Positions 25,201 to 36,921 of a stretch of DNA of 64,000 bases are shown in pieces. The notes below the pieces were generated by a model that saw nothing but the letters and a program-made list of their open reading frames with translations, did not search any database and was not told the origin of the DNA. Source of the DNA: Steromphala cineraria (lineage: Eukaryota; Mollusca; Gastropoda; Trochida; Trochidae); assembly GCA_916613615.1 (NCBI GenBank), contig OU744731.1, forward strand, positions 12,282,726 to 12,346,725, given 5' to 3'. Position numbers and translations under genes: made by a program. How positions within the stretch are numbered: position 1 is the stretch's first letter; each line of letters opens with the position of its first letter.

Positions 25201-25209
25201 CTTATTTCC

Positions 25210-25764
25210 ACAGGGGTACGACTTTCGGAGTGGACATTAGAATAAAAAAATTAAAAACCTCGACTTCAGCACTCATATATCGTTTTGCTATGTTGAGATA
25301 AACCTACATAAGAAATAACGATTTAAGCGTAATTTTCTATCTATTACATAGAAAACACAAGGGGGGACACTCCAGTCGCTATAACCTGATCGGAAACAGG
25401 ACACATCGAATCAATGAATCGGAAATAGAAAACGCCCCTTATTGGTCAATTTCCACGTGCGCCCGTGTTGTCATTTCAAATTGCTTTGTAACCGTTGCCA
25501 ACAGCTATCAATTTGAAATGACACACTGGCCCACGTGGAAATTGACCAATGAGAGGCGCAAGTTAAAATAGTCGATTTGTCCTGTTTTAGATCCGGTTAT
25601 AGCAACCGGAGTGTCCCCCCTTGTGTTTTCTATGTATTTCTTGTCCGATTTCGTTCAAATTTGAAATGTAGGTTTATCTCAAAATATGACAACGATATGT
25701 GAGGGAAAAAGTCCAGGTTTTGATTTTTTTTTGCATTGTCCACTCCGAGAGTCGAACGCCTGTG
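25210..25764. mobile_element. 555-bp foldback (full-length palindromic) element with 8-9 bp target duplication
   Basis: Almost the entire element is one imperfect palindrome. The left arm has CTTTCGGAGTGGACA, TGAGATAAACCTACAT, CACAAGGGGGGACACTCC and GGTCAATTTCCACGTG; each recurs inverted in the right arm, with a centre near 25490. CTTATTTCC flanks both sides (25201-25209 and 25765-25773). Counting a shared C into the element gives an 8-bp duplication and ends CACAGG..CCTGTG. A 9-bp duplication would point to Mutator-like or Foldback elements, 8 bp to hAT. Confidence 0.88.
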
Positions 25765-25969
25765 CTTATTTCCTTTATCGTTGATTAAATTTCCAATAAA
25801 TTTACAGTGACATGTCCTTACTTTGCACGAGGAGCCGACCTTGGCCGAACCTCCCCCGCAAGGCATATCTCGCATTAGTGTATATCACTGGCTAGTGTAA
25901 GCCTTGCTACAGAGTGCCACAATATCGAGGTTAAAGTAAATGGATACCTTCCAATCTTCTATAAGATCT

Positions 25970-26470
25970 GGCTTACAGGCCAGATGGGCTTATGACATGG
26001 CATGGTATCCGGTGTCCGCCCGTCCGTCAATCCGTCCAGCTTTCCGACCGTCCTTCCGTCCGTAAACTTTGTGCATTTTCATCTTCTTCTCCAGAAATAA
26101 AAGGCCCAGAAAGCTGAAACCTTGTGTTTACACTCCTTGACTAGAGAGGATTATAATTCATAACTTTTGTGGCCCTGTTGCCCCTTATAAGGGCAGCAGG
26201 TAGCCACACCCTTAAAACCTGTTTTATCTTCTTCTCCAAAAACAAAAGGCCTTTAAAGCTATTTGTTTGTGTACAGACTCCTTGACTAGTGAGGGTTATA
26301 ATTTGTAGCCCCTTGGCCTTAATAAGGGCCACACACTTATAACCTAATTTCATCTTTTCTCAAGAAGCATCAGGACTAGAAAGCTGAAACTTTGTGTACA
26401 GACTCCAAAGTTAGATAAGGAGGATTACAAATTGTAAATTGTGGCCCAAAGTAAGGGAGGAACCTGGACC
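25970..26470. repeat. Degenerate tandem repeat, unit about 115 bp, with CCGTCC-rich head
   Basis: Starts with a run of TCCGTCCGTC-like motifs (about 26015-26065). About three and a half diverged units follow, containing CATCTTCTTCTCCA, AAAGCTGAAACCTTGTG, ACTCCTTGACTAG and TTATAAGGGC. Composition and head motif suggest a dispersed repeat; the family is not identified. Confidence 0.65.
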
Positions 26471-27399
26471 ACAAGAAAGTAATTGGTTAAACCATCAACA
26501 TCTTCCCTGTTGAAGATATCAAAACGTTTTATGTATTAGGGAAAATTCATCAGTATTATAGTGGTTCAATATCGACATGACACCATATCAGTACAGATGT
26601 ACCTTCACTAGATTGCTTCACTTAATCAGTCAATAATCAATCAATAATCAATCAATCTAAACAAGTTCAAGACCACAAAGTCATAAAAATATTACTAAAC
26701 TTGAATCCGTTTATACATGTATTTAGTTTCAGACTTATTTTGTCTTATTTGATTCGATGTCACAACTTACTTCAGCTAATTGTATTACACGAGACCATCA
26801 ATTAACAAGAGCATATGTTCAGATCTGAGGTGTTAATGTGCATTCTGAATGATGGATTGAATCTATTGGTTCAGTTGTGCAACTTTGTGTCAAATAGACG
26901 CAAGTGAACTTAATCCAACAATGCTAGATAACTTTTCAATGTCATTCAGATTAAACTGAATGATTAAACTCCTTTACAAAGTGGATTAAGTGTTCATTTT
27001 GCGGTATGAGACATACCCATGGACATCAAACATAATATTGACCTTTAAATTGAAGTTCCTTCACTAAGGTTAACCTTAGCTTCTATACTTTAACATCACA
27101 CTCCGGCTACCTTTAGTACCTTTTGAGTTTTGAAAAGGTGAAGGGGAAAGGGGCCCTGTCACGTAGTCTGTATGCTTTTCTGTATGCTTATTTCTATATT
27201 TAAAAACACTTTTCAGTGGAAGGTTTGCCCTTCAGTTTGAATATCACTCTTCAACATTTTCATCAAGTTTTCTTTTAAAAGCATATTATTGAATGTTATT
27301 AATCGCCCGTGTAAGATATCGCATTGTAACATTTATACGACAATATTAAACTAGTGTAATACCACAGTGCAAGTATGACGCCACGAAAGTGCTTTGTTA
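26471..27399. other. Intergenic stretch
   Basis: Holds a short (AATCAATCAAT)n run near 26630-26660. No gene or RNA recognised. Confidence 0.5.
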
Positions 27400-27489
27400 T
27401 GACGTCACAATATAAGCGCGCCGTCACTCTGGCTACCGTCGCGGAATGTTAGTTTGGGCACTCTGTCGGCAAGTTTGCTTGAATTTAAG
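27400..27489 (+). promoter_or_regulatory. Strong candidate promoter plus spliced leader exon
   Basis: Perfect CRE TGACGTCA (27400-27407) is followed at once by AATATAAG (TATA, 27409-27416), a GC-rich segment (GCGCGCC, CCGTCGCGG) and, about 75 bases on, a near-perfect donor AAG|GTAAGT with GT at 27490-27491. This fits a TATA promoter with a short non-coding first exon starting around 27440-27451. No ATG with a long frame follows before the donor. It could be a distal alternative first exon of gene B, whose first coding exon has 5' UTR and an acceptor at 40749, or an unrelated transcript. Confidence 0.5.
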
Positions 27490-27788
27490 GTAAGTAATAA
27501 AGAGAATACTAAACTTCAATCTAATGCTATCCGAACATCGATGACTTAAATCTCATTTTTCTACTGCATGATACAGAATTTAGAATTGCAAGTAGGTGAT
27601 TGAAAAACATAGAATGTACATGTGCATATATTTTAAACTTTAAACAGAACGATGAATTCTTTCCAATATACAGTTAATATACCATTTCATACACACCGTT
27701 TATACCATTATCAAAAGTTATTTTATGTTGTTCTGAAACATCTCACATACGACATACTTTCTAGTCATGCTTAATGACTGTGTATTAA

Positions 27789-28144
27789 AGGGGCAGTAGC
27801 ACGTTTTTTGACAATTTTATATTTTCAATTTTTCACTGATAATTGTACTTTAATGCTAAATGTATTACTTTGATAGTGTCAAAAATCTCATTACACAAAC
27901 CAATCAGCCACAGTCAGAGAACAAATTATCAAGATTCACATAAAATCCATTGGCAGCCATCTTTGTGTGAACACCTTTAATTCATTTTTTGTAAGAAAAG
28001 GAATCGCATGGCTTAACCTTACATTATATATTTGATTTATTACTTTTTCATTTAGATTAAATACATTGTCTTTAGATTGGAGCCATTTTTTTTTATTTTC
28101 ATGACATCACCTTATGTTCCCCCTAAAAACGTGCTACTGCCCCT
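27789..28144 (+). mobile_element. TTAA-flanked MITE, family 1, copy 2
   Basis: Same termini and orientation as the copy at 5586, flanked by TTAA at 27785-27788 and 28145-28148. The 356-bp length and the interior AAGGAATCGCATGG box are conserved. Confidence 0.88.
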
Positions 28145-28288
28145 TTAATAGGAGCCTGTAATACGGTCATTATTCTCCAAGAAATGAAAAGCCTTAAGAA
28201 ATAAAATCATGTAAATGAAGTACAGTAGTTATTTTAGATATTTATAGATTAAATTTTAGTCTATCAACTTTCACGAAGTGCCATATGA

Positions 28289-28490
28289 TCAAACTCCTGA
28301 GGCTGAAAGTTGTGGACCTTCGCTACAGTGCAGTTGAAACCATCTGGCTGTGTGTTGCAGGAACCCAATTGTAACAAACATCAAAGGGAATCCAAACATA
28401 CATGTTCCTATCACTAAGTCCCATGCACCAGATGTCTGCCTGAGCGAGCTTGAGTAAAGGGCCATGTGCCTAAATATGCCTTTCCTTCGT
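28289..28490 (-). other. Orphan coding-like segment, unassigned
   Basis: On the minus strand a run of open codons ends in TGA at about 28289, and a second minus frame across the same bases is also open for about 48 codons and rich in Trp, Met and Cys. Codon-like composition is higher than in neighbouring DNA, but no family was recognised and the frame is ambiguous. It could be a relic of a transposon or an isolated exon. Confidence 0.2.
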
Positions 28491-29864
28491 ACCTCTCGTT
28501 GTATAGTTTCTGAAGACAATACCCACATGTTCTTGAAATGTGCTATGTTTAACTTATTACGTAAAGTAGAAAGTGTATATTTAATACGTATGTCCATTTA
28601 ATGTAAAGAAATACAAAATTAGTTTCAAAATCTGGTTTATTTATCTATGACAACATATCTATCTTTTTATTTTGCAAAAGCTAGACTGCGTTTTATTTGT
28701 TCAAAGATGAACCACATTTCAAATTAATAGAGAAGTAATGATATTCTAAGTGAGGTTTACTCAACTGTTAAAGTTCACATAAACACAAACATACTTCCCT
28801 ATTTTCTTTGAAATATATGAAAGTCTGATTACGTTTTTGAATGCCACTTTTGATGGACTGCTTAGACCTATCTGGCCACAACTAGTGGGTGTGCCCGTCA
28901 CTGGCCACACCCCCTTTTTGTGACGCCATAAACAGAACCAGCCTCGTTATCTATACATCTATCGTAACAATACCGCATTAAAAAAACAATAATTAACGAT
29001 TTTCAAAGAATGTTTTCCACTCAATTAGATTATTCATTTGACAATGTAACACTACTAAGCATTTGGTGTAAAAACGATATCTAGATCAATGGTAATTAAA
29101 CAATTATTTAGGCGGTATTTCAGTTGAAATATGATACGTTAACCTGTATAGTCTGTATATGCCTTAATGAAGGGCTGATTTAATGTGTTTATTGGACAAA
29201 TTAACAAAAATCAAACCCAGTTTTTATTTTGTTGAAAAATCTGTGAACGAAAATCGAGAATTGATAAAGTGCAGATTAGTGGATGTTTAAGTATTGTGTA
29301 TGTATGTTTATGTCAAAAAGAAAGAGGTTTCCGCCATCTCTAAAAACTCAATTTGATCTTACAAATAATGAAGAGGTATATTCGCATGGCAAGCAAAACA
29401 ATTTCATGTTTACATTACAAACGTGACCCAAGGTCCAATTTTTTTTTACAATACTGTGTGGTATTGAGTATTCCTTACACGTTACGCTGTGTTCAAACTT
29501 CTTTCAGAGGCAAGAAACTAAGATTTGTTAAATGATGACCTCTGTGATAATGACAATTTATTACCCAAATGATTGCAAATAAGTAGTGAACCAGCTTGCA
29601 GCCAGTCAATGGTTTTGTCGCTATCAATATCACTTAGGTTTCGTCTGACAGCTATGTTTTGGGGCGATTCAGGTATTTTTATGGAAACTGTTTTGAGCTT
29701 TATTTGTTGTTCTCTCAGAAGTAGACCGTTTGTGCCGTCAGGACATACTGAGCCCATCTAACATCAATTTGGCTTAGATATTGTTGTATAAATCTTTCAT
29801 TTCCATTGAATATTGTTAGGAAGAATTGGTTTGAGCCTTAACCTCTTTTGAGTTGTATCTCATA
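28491..29864. other. Intergenic stretch
   Basis: No gene, RNA or repeat recognised. A CACCC/GTGGCCA-rich patch at about 28870-28920 is locally GC-rich. Confidence 0.45.
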
Positions 29865-30130
29865 TGAACCACTGAAAAATATGATATCACTAGATATGAA
29901 CCATAATGCAAAAGTAATGAACTAAAGTATAAAACATTGACCTAAGTAGTGTCAACAGGTATCAACGAATTAAGAAAAACTAATTACATTAGGTACTAAG
30001 TACTGAAGTAAAATAATGACATCAGGCATGACAAAATTAAGGAATAAGATATGAACCATCGAAAGAAATTGATGACGTAATGTATGAATAAGTGAACAAA
30101 AATAAGGACATTGGGTATGAACCAATGCCC
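29865..30130. repeat. Degenerate tandem repeat, unit about 38 bp
   Basis: About seven strongly diverged units built on TATGAACCA, GTAATGA and ACATTAGG-like words (for example GATATGAACCAT at 29890-29905, 30050-30060 and 30115-30125). Unit length varies; an old minisatellite. Confidence 0.5.
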
Positions 30131-32182
30131 AAAGATTATCACGCTATGTTCAACTTCTGTCTAAACCTACGGAATCAGAAGGTACGTTTGGTAAAACATT
30201 AATGCACCATGTATAAAACACTTTTCTAAAGCAATGAGTGGACCCAGGTCAGGTCAACAAAACCATCACAGGATCAATCAAACATCAAAAATGTTATCGC
30301 CGAGAAGGTGAAATTATAAAGGAATTCCTAAGTCGGCTCAACAATCTCATTAAAAACGTTTATAACATATTACTCCATGCGGGATCTGTCACTTTGTCTC
30401 TTGTCACTTCGAATAGTGAGATGGCCCGCTAGATAATTTTATCAGGTAGATGGGTATCTGTAGCCTCGTCGCTGATTGGCTAGAGTACATGAGTCACCTG
30501 ACTGGACTTCTGTGGGAGTACTCAGATCAGAAACACATCGAGATACGAGTGATAGGTTTTTATTTTCATCTGCATTTTATTATTTTCAGTTAAAAGTCTG
30601 CAACTCTAAGCAAAGTCAAGTTCAGGTCACAAACATTTAGTGAGGTTGTTAATCTGTTATCCAGACCCCATTGCAAACGGAAATTAAAGGAACCCTCTTA
30701 TTCTAGAAAAATGACAAGTCTAGATGCCTTTGCTTTAATATTTTTAGTACCGTTCATGGCTTCTGTTAAATTTATTTAACTAAAATTTAAAAATTGAAAG
30801 TTTAGTCAAAATTATTTTCATGGACTTCATGTTCGTTTAGGAGGTTGTAAACTGTTACTATTCTTGAAAAATATATTCTATCGACGTCTTACATGATACA
30901 CACAAGTCTCTAAAACGTAAAAACCGCTCTTTGAGTGTTTATAAGTGCAACCTTCTATGGTTTGTAACATATAATGTCTTGTCAAGCTTTCAAAATCTTA
31001 CGAAAATGTATTCACTTGGCAAACGCAAAACAGACAGAGTTTTTGTATTTATCTAGACGTGCTTTTCGACGGGTTTGCTCTAATCATTGTTCATATTCCT
31101 GCTCTAGAATCAAGAATATTCAACTTCAACAGCACGATACAGATATATAAAAAGGCATTCCATTTCATTTTGAAAAAATAAAATTCATAAACTCAAACTA
31201 AATCCTTCTGGGTCAATATACCAAGGGATGTCGGTTCTGCAAGAAAGCATTCGGACATCTGGACTTCATGGTCACTGCGCAGCGATTGGCCAATTTGTAT
31301 AAATCATATCCTTCAGCTGCTTCAGAGAATGAAAAGAAAACAGACCTGAGTGTTGTATGGGGCTTCGTGCTGGACTTGTCTGAAAATAGATATTCAAGCA
31401 AAAGGACCAATCAGCAACCAGTATATCCAATGTGTGTGTCATGAAGCTCAGTGTCTTCTAGTCTGTTATCAAGACCCTAAAGCAAAAACCCTCAATTGAC
31501 GACCAACCAAGTCTATTGCAGTATAGGTGTCTTCACGATGAAGAAGATATTCTTTCACATGATACTAACTTGGTTGATGATTTTTTATAATGACAGTGCA
31601 TAGTCAGCAGTGATTAAAAGAATCTATTTTTTAAAAGTACTTTACATTTACACATAATAACAGAATGATAGTTCTTGATGTGAACTTCAACATAACCACT
31701 GATGCACAAATGAATACTTGTAATTTGTCTGAAATACTTTATAATAGTTTCAGGAAAAAAATCAACTGTTTTGTATGATGTGGCCAAACAGTGCAATATT
31801 TAAGCATACATATAGATGTAAATCTATAGTTCTTAGAGCATGCATGTACAGCTTAGAGCCCCGCAAAAATCAAATAACAATACACCACCAAACTGGAATC
31901 GTCAATGCACAAGACCTGAAAGAAGATTACAACTTTAAAAAAATATAACCCCATCGATTCCTAGTCAAGTGGATTAAGTAAGGGGTTTTTCTGTACGAAT
32001 CGTGACGGGGTTGCATCTCGTAAAAAAAATTTAAAGTATCAAATAATAATTGATAAATAAAGTTTGCCACATGTGACTCCGACAACTTACTTTTTGAAAT
32101 AAATTGTAAACTCTTTGAGCAATATTTTATCATTTACGACAAAGAGAGAACTATCAAATTCTAGGGTCACTGTGTAGTTAGA
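30131..32182. other. Intergenic stretch
   Basis: AT-rich, no gene recognised. An AP-1-like TGAGTCA lies near 30490 in a slightly GC-richer patch. Confidence 0.45.
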
Positions 32183-32541
32183 AGGGAAGTAACACGTTTA
32201 AGGGGAAACATGAAGTGATGTCAGGAAAATGAAGATAAATGGTTCCAATTGAAAGACAATGTACTTAAACTTAAAGAAGCATGCAGTAAAAAATCATATA
32301 AACAATGTCAAGTTCAGCTATGCGATTCCTTTTTCTTACATAAGATGTTAACGGCGAGCACACAATAATGGCTGCCAATGGACTTTATGTGAATCTTTAT
32401 AATTTGTACACTGACTATGGATGATTGCTTTGTATAATGAGATTTGTGACGCTATCAAAGTGATACATTTAGAATAAACGTATAATTATCAGATTTTTTT
32501 TTATAGAAAATATAAAATTTTAAAAATGTATTATTGCCCCT
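32183..32541 (-). mobile_element. TTAA MITE, family 1, copy 3 (degraded, inverted)
   Basis: Opposite orientation to the copy at 5586. The left end is mutated (AGGGAAGTAACACG, target site TTAG) while the right end keeps ATTGCCCCT next to TTAA. The interior box appears as CCATGCGATTCC-like sequence (AGCTATGCGATTCCTT). The oldest-looking copy in the window. Confidence 0.75.
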
Positions 32542-34848
32542 TTAAGAAGCCTTAATGGAATTTAGATACTCAGAACTCAGTTTTAACCCTGATGATAGTT
32601 TACATGTGTAAGATGTATCTCTCGGTGTCCTGATATTTCATACTTTGAAACTAAAATCCAAAAATGATGATTTACATGTACCGTCTTAATTATTTATTTT
32701 TCATTCAAGTCATATATAATATCAATATTAAATTCACATACGCACACATGGACAATTATAACTGTGTTAAATGTAACTCGGGTAACACAATAAAGTTAAC
32801 ACGTTAACGTCCGTGTAAGGTTACACATGCACATAAACTTGACAGCAATATCCATAGCATCAATATTACATAGCAAAGCAGTATATCTGCCATGCTTCAC
32901 AAGAAAACTAACATTTCTACCAAGAATGTGTCAGTTTGAATGTTCTGGAGTAGAGAAAGAAATTTGCAATAATATTTATACATTGGTGTTTGTTTACGAG
33001 AAAGTTCGCATTTCTTATGTATATTTACAGGTGAGGAGATCAGAAACCATTAGACACATATACATGTACATGCATCGTCTATCAGAATCACCATGGCAGA
33101 AACATGTAAACAAATTCGATATTGGGAAAACTTGAATACGTGGTGTTCTATGGTGTTACATTATGCGATATTTTGCAGATAAACTTTTTTGATTTGTGTA
33201 AAGATCTTAACACATTATTTTTGGCGCAGGGATCATATACTTTATTTCCACAAGCTGAAATTTTACCTTATTTATCACCCGAAATAAGTACTCGTTTAAA
33301 TGAAAAAGGGATAAAGGAATTCTCTACTCCGATGTTAAGACTAGAGTATACACTTACATTGAATGATCATATTTGGGTTACATTTCCTCTCTATTGTTAT
33401 ATGTATCGGATTCGGACATGCCGATTTAAGCAATTGAAGCGACTGATAAACCAGGTGTAGGAATACATGTATGACTTTCAAGCCATAAGAGAAGGGAAAT
33501 TGTACAGTGCATATTATCATGATTAAAAACGACTTATTTGATCAAACACCAGTTCTTAAAAGAAAATCCAGATACATTAAAAGATCATGTTACATATGTA
33601 ACCTATAAGCCAATGTTGTAACTACGTCATATTTGATGGTGTTCAGAGTTCATATACAAACAAACGTAATATAAAATAACTATTAAAAAAATGACGTCAT
33701 CTATTTCTTGAATTATGTTTCAGTGATGTTATAAATGATGGTACTGGAATTGTTCATATCGGTACTTAATTCCTTATATCTAATAACTTTGACAATATTA
33801 TTGTTAATTTGGCTTGTAAAAACGGTGTCCAATCGATCAACGAAGATTAAGATGACTTTAACGTCAAAACTATCGAAATGGTAAGATAACCTTCAGTTCC
33901 ATTATCTTCTCAATAATCATTTACATCGCATTAATTCTTTCTCGCAAAATAAACACTTGAAAGGAACATGCAGTTGCATCAAAATATCATGATGTTGATG
34001 AATAAACAATGTAAATAAGAAACTTCAAATTACCAATACTGATAATATCAGGTCAACACTATCCTTGGAAAGAAGATAAAAATTGAAGTCTCTACTGTTT
34101 GTAATATGTACGCCACAGGTAGAATTGAAATAGCTTTACAGGAATAAACATCCGTGGAAACAATAAACAAGTGAACTAACAATGATAAACTAAACGTTGT
34201 TGAGTGTTGTTCAATCACCTGTTATGATAATTTAGAGACATTTCTTCCAACATCGCTTTCATCACAAGCTCTTCAACCAGTTGTTTTCAGCTTAACTTCA
34301 TCAGTTTTTTTAGAAAAAGGATATAAATAAGGTTCTTTCTGCACTCACTGTATTTCAACAAACTACATTTAAATCTATACAGAGACAATTCTATTTGCGT
34401 TTATAAAATCCTGTTGTTTTGGGCATTTTACATGAATGCAAGTTTTGAATCAGCTGACCATGGGTGTATACTTATATTCAGTCTCTGAAAATAATCATTC
34501 TCAAAAACAATTATTTTATACGATATTAGAAAGTAGCCTCGGAGAATTGGAAATTTCAGTTCACTACACATCTAGACATGCTTTTCAAGAGGTTTTATTA
34601 ATGTAAAAGTGTTATTAACTTCAGTCTGTCTGTAAGGCTATGTTAACCTGCACTGAATTATATTGTATTAATTATAATGAATGAATTATATCAAATTTGG
34701 CTTACTTAAAATAAGAAGAAGAAAGAAACAGAAAATGTGTTTTAGACAAAGCTTGAAGTGAAAAAGTTGATGTTCAAACTGAAAGATTGTATAACTGATT
34801 AATTTGAGCATATGGGCATTGCAAGATGGACATAAAAGCAATGTTTAA
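32542..34848. other. Intergenic stretch
   Basis: AT-rich. The open frames of 102 and 112 codons at 32827-33460 have no recognised family and biased AT-type composition; treated as chance. Confidence 0.45.
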
Positions 34849-35205
34849 AGGGGCAGTAGCACGTTTTTAGGGGGAATATAAGGTGATGTCAGGAAAATGA
34901 AAATTAATGGTTCCAATTGATAGATAATGTCTTTAAACTAAATAAAGCAGTAATAATTCAAATATATAGTGTTAAGTTTAGCCATGCGATTCCTTTTTCT
35001 TACACAAAATGAATTAAAGGTGTTCACACAAAAATGGCCGCCAATGGATTTTATGTTAATCTTCATACTTTGTCCTCTGACTATGGATGATTGGTGTGTG
35101 TAATGAGATTTTTGACTCTGTCAAAGTAATACATTTAACATTATCTTACAATTATCAGTGAAAATTTAAAATTATAAAGTTATCAAAAAACGTGCTACTG
35201 CCCCT
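34849..35205 (-). mobile_element. TTAA-flanked MITE, family 1, copy 4 (inverted)
   Basis: 357 bp, intact termini, TTAA at 34845-34848 and 35206-35209. The interior GCCATGCGATTCCTTTTTCT box is on the + strand, so orientation is opposite to the copy at 5586. Confidence 0.88.
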
Positions 35206-36742
35206 TTAAGTCAAGCGTATCAATCATGAGAAATTAGGTTGATTTTCTACATATTTTGTTTCATTCACAAACTCAACTCATTTTAGTCCGCATTAGAAGA
35301 TTTTTCTCTATAAATTCAAAACGAATTATCAAAAATTCAATCAATTGAGTTAACGATATCATCAGCAGTAGTCTATGTAGTTTATTACTTACCAATAAAC
35401 ACATGTCTATCAATTTAAATCAATACAATACATAAATAATAATATATGATTGGGCAAAATTGGAAAATGATTGATACATAATCCTAATGACAACACCCGT
35501 ATGGCCTCGAAACCGAAGAAAATTTCTAGACTGAAATTTGGTCTCTGAAGATCTTACGATTCTTTTATCAATGTAAAACAAAACAGAAGAATTATTTTTA
35601 TTGACGAGCAACTTCCGTTTCGACATTAGATATAATCGCTTAGCATGTCGGCCAGACCCTTAAACAGGTAAAACCCCATTGAAGTCTATAAGTGGACTTG
35701 AGAGCTCAATGTTAGGAAAATAGGAACACTCAGTCTATCTTTCATGTTAATGTTTCATGTAAACACTCCCTGGATCTTTGCGAAGTACTTCTATATAATT
35801 AGATGCCTAGACTTATAAGGGTGTTCGCTCGAGGACTGAAAGGGACTTGACCCGAAAGTACAAGAATTGTACGACATTTTTCTTCCCAAAAGGGGTCCTT
35901 CTTCGTTCAAAAATTTCTTTAAATTGCAAATTGCTCATTTTTATCAGTTGAATATTAACACAGCACATATTAAGTTAAATAACATTTTCTCAGGACAAAC
36001 GGAAAAAGCAGCATGTCATAATGTTTATGACATAAAACACAGGTTACATTGTGAACGAAATTTCAATACTTTATAAGCTGTTTGAGCGGCATTCTAGATG
36101 CAGATGGTTTACAAATTCCTAATACTTTTCAGTTTACACACTGCAGAGGCAAAATGCAGATCTGACATTGTATATTCATCAGACACATCATCATCTTACC
36201 ACCATGTCAGAAACCAATGAGGATATGTAAGTCTACTTCTACCTCCAAACATAAAATATGAACAGATTAACCAGACAGTCAAAACACAACATCTCCAGCA
36301 TCAATTTAGATAATCCCTCTAATATTGCCTGACAAATTCTCGTCTCTGGCAATGTTCCTTGTACACCAGACATTTCCAGTAGAAGTGCAGATTCTGATGC
36401 AGCAATTGGAACCCCCCAGTCCTCAGACTGTTGTCCCAGTATCTGTTAGATACATTATCTAGTAATTAGCAGCTGTTTCGTCACCCAGCACAGTCAGGGG
36501 CCACTTGATCCGTCCTATCTCTCACAGTACCTTATGTTGGTAACCTGAAACCTCGTCTCCCATCAAGCCACCTTCAAGCGCCTCTGTAAGCAGTACCACA
36601 TGAGACCAACTCTCCATCAAAGTCATTTAAGCTAATTAAACGAGCCTTCTCTGGTATGCAGTGACCGATGACCATGGTTTGATGGTCGTTGGACGTCAAG
36701 AAGGAATTGGTTCCTGGCTGGTCATTGGATTCTGGCTTGGAG
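35206..36742. other. Upstream region of gene B
   Basis: No gene recognised. An E-box CAGCTG at 36470-36475 is the only muscle-type motif noted. Confidence 0.45.
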
Positions 36743-36832
36743 TGATGTCATTGCATATTAACTAGGCTGCCATTTTTTGCTGTGACGGTATGCTGTGTCC
36801 CGTATATAAGAGGCAAGACACGGGTCCCACTC
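36743..36832 (+). promoter_or_regulatory. Gene B core promoter (CRE-like, TATA)
   Basis: CRE-like TGATGTCA (36743-36750), a CArG-like CCATTTTTTG (about 36770-36779) and TATATAAG (36803-36810) lead to TCAGTCT, an initiator match with A at 36833, exactly 30 bases after the first T of the TATA box. The spacing is textbook for an RNA polymerase II TATA promoter. Confidence 0.75.
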
Positions 36833-36919
36833 AGTCTCTCTCGCTGCGGATACTCTAGCCAGTCGCACGGCACTAGGACACGTTTTCCTCCTTTGAATTT
36901 AGACACAGGAAAGCGACAG
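36833..36919 (+). other. Gene B 5' UTR exon 1
   Basis: Runs from the initiator A to a CAG|GTAATG donor (GT at 36920-36921). Non-coding; joins the exon opening at 40749 (TTTCATTTCAG acceptor), which has 14 bases of 5' UTR before ATG. Confidence 0.65.
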
Positions 36920-36921
36920 GT

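Noticed and set aside
25750..25770. tRNA B-box-like GTTCGACTC
   Set aside because: It belongs to the terminal repeat of the foldback element and has no matching A box or cloverleaf.
32827..33460. Adjacent open frames of 102 and 112 codons in the intergenic region
   Set aside because: Composition is AT-driven, no family recognised and no promoter or splice structure around them.
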